The notes under the pieces: generated by a model
What the model saw: only the letters and a program-made list of their open reading frames with translations
Databases searched by the model: none
What the model was told of the DNA's origin: nothing
From: Euryarchaeota archaeon Ods04
GTDB taxonomy: Archaea; Halobacteriota; Halobacteria; Halobacteriales; Halorutilaceae
Length of the DNA: 7,278 nt
Assembly (NCBI GenBank): GCA_028751055.1
Contig: JAQZDD010000044.1
Coordinates: 1 to 7,278, forward strand
Direction: 5' to 3'
Program-made: the position numbers and the translations under genes
Shown here: positions 5,839-7,278 of the stretch, in pieces
How the letters are laid out: every line of letters begins with the position of its first letter
Numbering within the stretch: position 1 is the stretch's first letter

Positions 5839-6388
5839 TTATCGAACAGCCCTGCGACGGCAGGAAGCCCTTGTCGACATCCTCGCCCGCGAGAACAGCG
5901 TCGATAGCCTCGCGCATGTGGTGCTTCGTGGGTTCGTCCTCGGGGTTGAGCGCGTCGTCTAAGCGTCCGTGGTAGACGAGGACGAACTCGCCGTTGCGGT
6001 TCTCGAAGAGGAACGGGTCAGGAGTACAGGTCGCGCCGTACTCACGCGCCACCTCCTGCGTCTCGTCGCGGAGGTAGGCGTCGTACCTCACCGTCCCGTC
6101 CTCGACGACTTCCTTCATCTTCTCGAACGAGTCTTCGGGGTACTCGTCGGCGTCGTTCGGGTTGATGCCGACGACGGCGACCTCGTCGTAGTCCTCGGCG
6201 ATGCCGTTGAGAACGTCGAACTTCGCCTTCGCGTACGGACAGTGGTTGCACGTGAAGACTACCAAGAGAGCCGTCTTGTCGGCGAAGTCGTCGAGGGAGT
6301 ACGTCTCGCCGCCCACGCCTTCGAGTTCGAACCCGGGCGCGGCGTCACCTTCTTCGAGTTCCTCTCGTTCTGACTCCTTTAGTGCCAT
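5825..6388 (-). CDS. Thioredoxin-fold redoxin (AhpC/TSA-like) with a CNHC site
   Basis: This 187-residue protein has the thioredoxin fold of the AhpC/TSA-redoxin group: an N-terminal APGFELEGVGGETYSL strand region (17-32), the active site TCNHCPYAK with Cys47 and Cys50, the GINPND segment (74-79), and the cis-Pro region CTPDPF (121-126). It ends in PSQGCSIKWKG, typical of a family of small cytoplasmic redoxins whose substrate is unknown. Thiol-disulfide exchange or peroxide reduction is likely. There is no signal peptide, so it acts in the cytoplasm. The frame is open to a TTG at 6415, but the ATG at 6388 with its acidic MALKESE start is preferred. It is divergent from the DUF2892 gene. Its last 14 bases form one copy of a direct repeat that reappears beyond the lipoprotein gene. 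Confidence 0.9.
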   Translation of the reverse strand: MALKESEREELEEGDAAPGFELEGVGGETYSLDDFADKTALLVVFTCNHCPYAKAKFDVLNGIAEDYDEVAVVGINPNDADEYPEDSFEKMKEVVEDGTVRYDAYLRDETQEVAREYGATCTPDPFLFENRNGEFVLVYHGRLDDALNPEDEPTKHHMREAIDAVLAGEDVDKGFLPSQGCSIKWKG

Positions 6389-6445
6389 GCCTGATGGGAC
6401 GTAACCGCGAAACAAAGACGTTGTGGTAGGGGTAGTGTGGCAACG

Positions 6446-6452
6446 TTATTAA
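6446..6452. promoter_or_regulatory. Likely bidirectional TATA element between the redoxin and DUF2892 genes
   Basis: The plus strand reads TTATTAA and the minus strand TTAATAA, so either direction gives a TATA-like box. On the plus side it is centred about 23 bp before the ATG at 6472, near-leaderless spacing. On the minus side it would give a leader of about 35 bases before the redoxin ATG at 6388. ACGTTG (6418-6423) and CAACGT (6441-6446) form an inverted repeat beside it. No other AT-rich element is seen in this 83-bp gap. Confidence 0.45.
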
Positions 6453-6471
6453 GAACTGAGGTCGTAGTACT

Positions 6472-6729
6472 ATGTGTATGTTCGGAATGGAAAAGAACGT
6501 CGGCAAGTACGACAGGATAGCCCGCGCAGTAATCGGCGTGGTCGCGCTCATAGTCGGTGTTGCCGCTCTGGGAGGCATGCTGGGTGTCGGAGAAGCCATC
6601 GGAACGGTCGGCGGTGTCGTCGCGGTGATAGTCGCAGTTGCGATGCTGTTCTCGGCGGCGACCCAGAGATGTGTCGGCTACGGAGTCTTAGGCGTGAACA
6701 CGTGTGAGATGAAGAGCAAGCCTGAATGA
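6472..6729 (+). CDS. DUF2892 / YgaP-type two-helix membrane protein
   Basis: The 85-residue protein begins with the family signature NVGKYDRIARAVIG (9-22). Two Gly/Val/Ala-rich membrane segments follow, at about 19-38 and 43-63, then the C-terminal AATQRCVGYGVLGVNTC block with Cys67 and Cys78. This matches DUF2892, the membrane module of YgaP-like proteins, found alone or fused to rhodanese domains. Its role is poorly known; links to sulfur and redox proteins are common, and here it is divergent from a redoxin. In-frame ATGs occur at 6472, 6478 and 6487. I chose 6472 because TGAGGT at 6457-6462 lies nine bases upstream and the TATA-like box is suitably spaced, but 6478 or 6487 cannot be excluded. 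Its stop overlaps the next gene by four bases (ATGA). Confidence 0.88.
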   Translation: MCMFGMEKNVGKYDRIARAVIGVVALIVGVAALGGMLGVGEAIGTVGGVVAVIVAVAMLFSAATQRCVGYGVLGVNTCEMKSKPE

Positions 6730-7190
6730 GCAAACGAACCGTCGGTATAGCGAAGGACACGCTCCTGACAGCACTCGCTTCGTCGGAAGACTACCATCCG
6801 CAGAAGTTCGTCGCGCATCTCCGTGCTACCGATGCGTCGAAGCTTGGCGTCGACGCCGAGGGGGAGGTTCTTACCGAAGTCATATTCGTGCCCGAGTCGG
6901 ACTCAGACGGCATCTTCGACCTCTTGGGCGTCGACTCGCTCCCGCGCGGCGCGTCGATAGTCGGCACCGTCGCGTCGGCACCGAGGGGCGAACCCGAGAG
7001 CGACGACTACACGCGTTTCGCGAACCGCGGACGTGTGCACATCCTCACGTTCCCGCCTTACGAAGACGACGCGGCTTCGTGGCAGGCTTACGACTCCGAC
7101 GGCAAGGAGCGTGAGCTTGACGTTTTCGACGTAGAGTTCGAGGACGATGACGAAGGCTGGCTTAACCTCGACTTCAAGTTCACTCGTTGA
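6726..7190 (+). CDS. JAMM/MPN (Mov34)-like domain protein with lost catalytic motif
   Basis: This 154-residue protein lines up from memory with the short haloarchaeal Mov34/MPN/PAD-1 proteins: the N-terminal helix GIAKDTLLTALASSED, HPQKFVAHLRA (24-34) where family members usually have HPNE followed by a Leu-Arg, a strand EVLTEVIFVPES (47-58), and near the end VHILTFPPY (104-112) and WQAYDSDGKERELDVFD (119-135). Active JAMM proteases of SAMP/ubiquitin-like conjugates need a Glu and HxH-x(n)-SxxD. Here the HSHP position reads ASAP (83-86), and the Glu position holds Lys27. Both zinc His are Ala, so the protein is probably a non-catalytic MPN scaffold or binding domain. It overlaps the DUF2892 stop by four bases (ATGA), so the two are co-translated. 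The family call is moderate: no search was possible. Confidence 0.65.
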   Translation: MSKRTVGIAKDTLLTALASSEDYHPQKFVAHLRATDASKLGVDAEGEVLTEVIFVPESDSDGIFDLLGVDSLPRGASIVGTVASAPRGEPESDDYTRFANRGRVHILTFPPYEDDAASWQAYDSDGKERELDVFDVEFEDDDEGWLNLDFKFTR

Positions 7191-7214
7191 ACGGACTACT
7201 CTCTAGCCGACAGA

Positions 7215-7278
7215 CTACCCGGAAGGCGTCTTAGGGTCGAAGTACCGCGCCAGCTCGACGCCGAACTCGTCCAAAAGG
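7215..7278 (-). CDS. C-terminal fragment of an unidentified protein (runs off the right edge)
   Basis: On the minus strand, a frame entering from the right edge reads LLDEFGVELARYFDPKTPSG and stops at TAG (7217..7215). The other two frames look less protein-like, and the acidic, helix-like content fits the rest of the window. It is convergent with the MPN-like gene, leaving a 24-bp spacer with no clear terminator. The fragment is too short to name a family. Confidence 0.6.
   Translation of the reverse strand, partial: LLDEFGVELARYFDPKTPSG

Noticed and set aside
5177..5962. 261-residue Ser-rich plus-strand frame over the lipoprotein and redoxin genes
   Set aside because: The Ser-rich content is the antisense reading of an acidic protein; the opposite strand has a clear Tat signal and lipobox.
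6465..6472. 8-bp palindrome TAGTACTA before the DUF2892 start
   Set aside because: It is too short to stand out from chance in a sequence of this length.

Overview
The window reads as chromosomal DNA of a halophilic archaeon, most likely class Halobacteria or a close relative. The predicted proteins are very rich in Asp and Glu. There is a twin-arginine lipoprotein signal with an AGC lipobox, TATA-like boxes about 25 bp upstream of starts, and two genes for making preQ0, the precursor of archaeosine. Unlike most high-GC Halobacteria, the genes use ATA (Ile) and AGA/AGG (Arg) freely, so I do not assign a genus.

Layout. At the left edge is the first 50 bases of a minus-strand gene with its own TATA box. 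Next comes a tightly packed minus-strand operon, transcribed from right to left: a small ribbon-helix-helix (RHH) regulator, queC, queE and a HAD-superfamily phosphatase-like gene, all with overlapping ends. QueE and QueC make CDG and then preQ0; queD and the tRNA-modifying enzymes are not in the window. queE appears to start at a CTG codon behind a near-perfect Shine-Dalgarno sequence inside the end of queC.

An 82-bp divergent intergenic region holding three different consecutive palindromes separates the RHH regulator from a plus-strand AMP-forming long-chain acyl-CoA synthetase. Convergent with the synthetase is a lower-GC gene for a Tat-exported lipoprotein of unknown function. This gene is bracketed by an exact 14-bp direct repeat whose right copy is the last 14 bases of the next gene, a CxxC redoxin. 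It therefore looks like a 1.3-kb segment inserted at the redoxin 3' end.

A short, apparently bidirectional promoter separates the redoxin from a plus-strand two-gene unit: a DUF2892/YgaP-type two-helix membrane protein and, with an ATGA overlap, a protein that looks like a haloarchaeal JAMM/MPN (Mov34) domain whose zinc and catalytic residues have been replaced. At the right edge is the C-terminal end of another minus-strand gene.

The items most worth following up are the likely pseudo-JAMM protein coupled to a membrane protein, the repeat-flanked lipoprotein segment, the palindrome cluster, and the CTG start of queE. All family calls come from reading motifs, without database searches.
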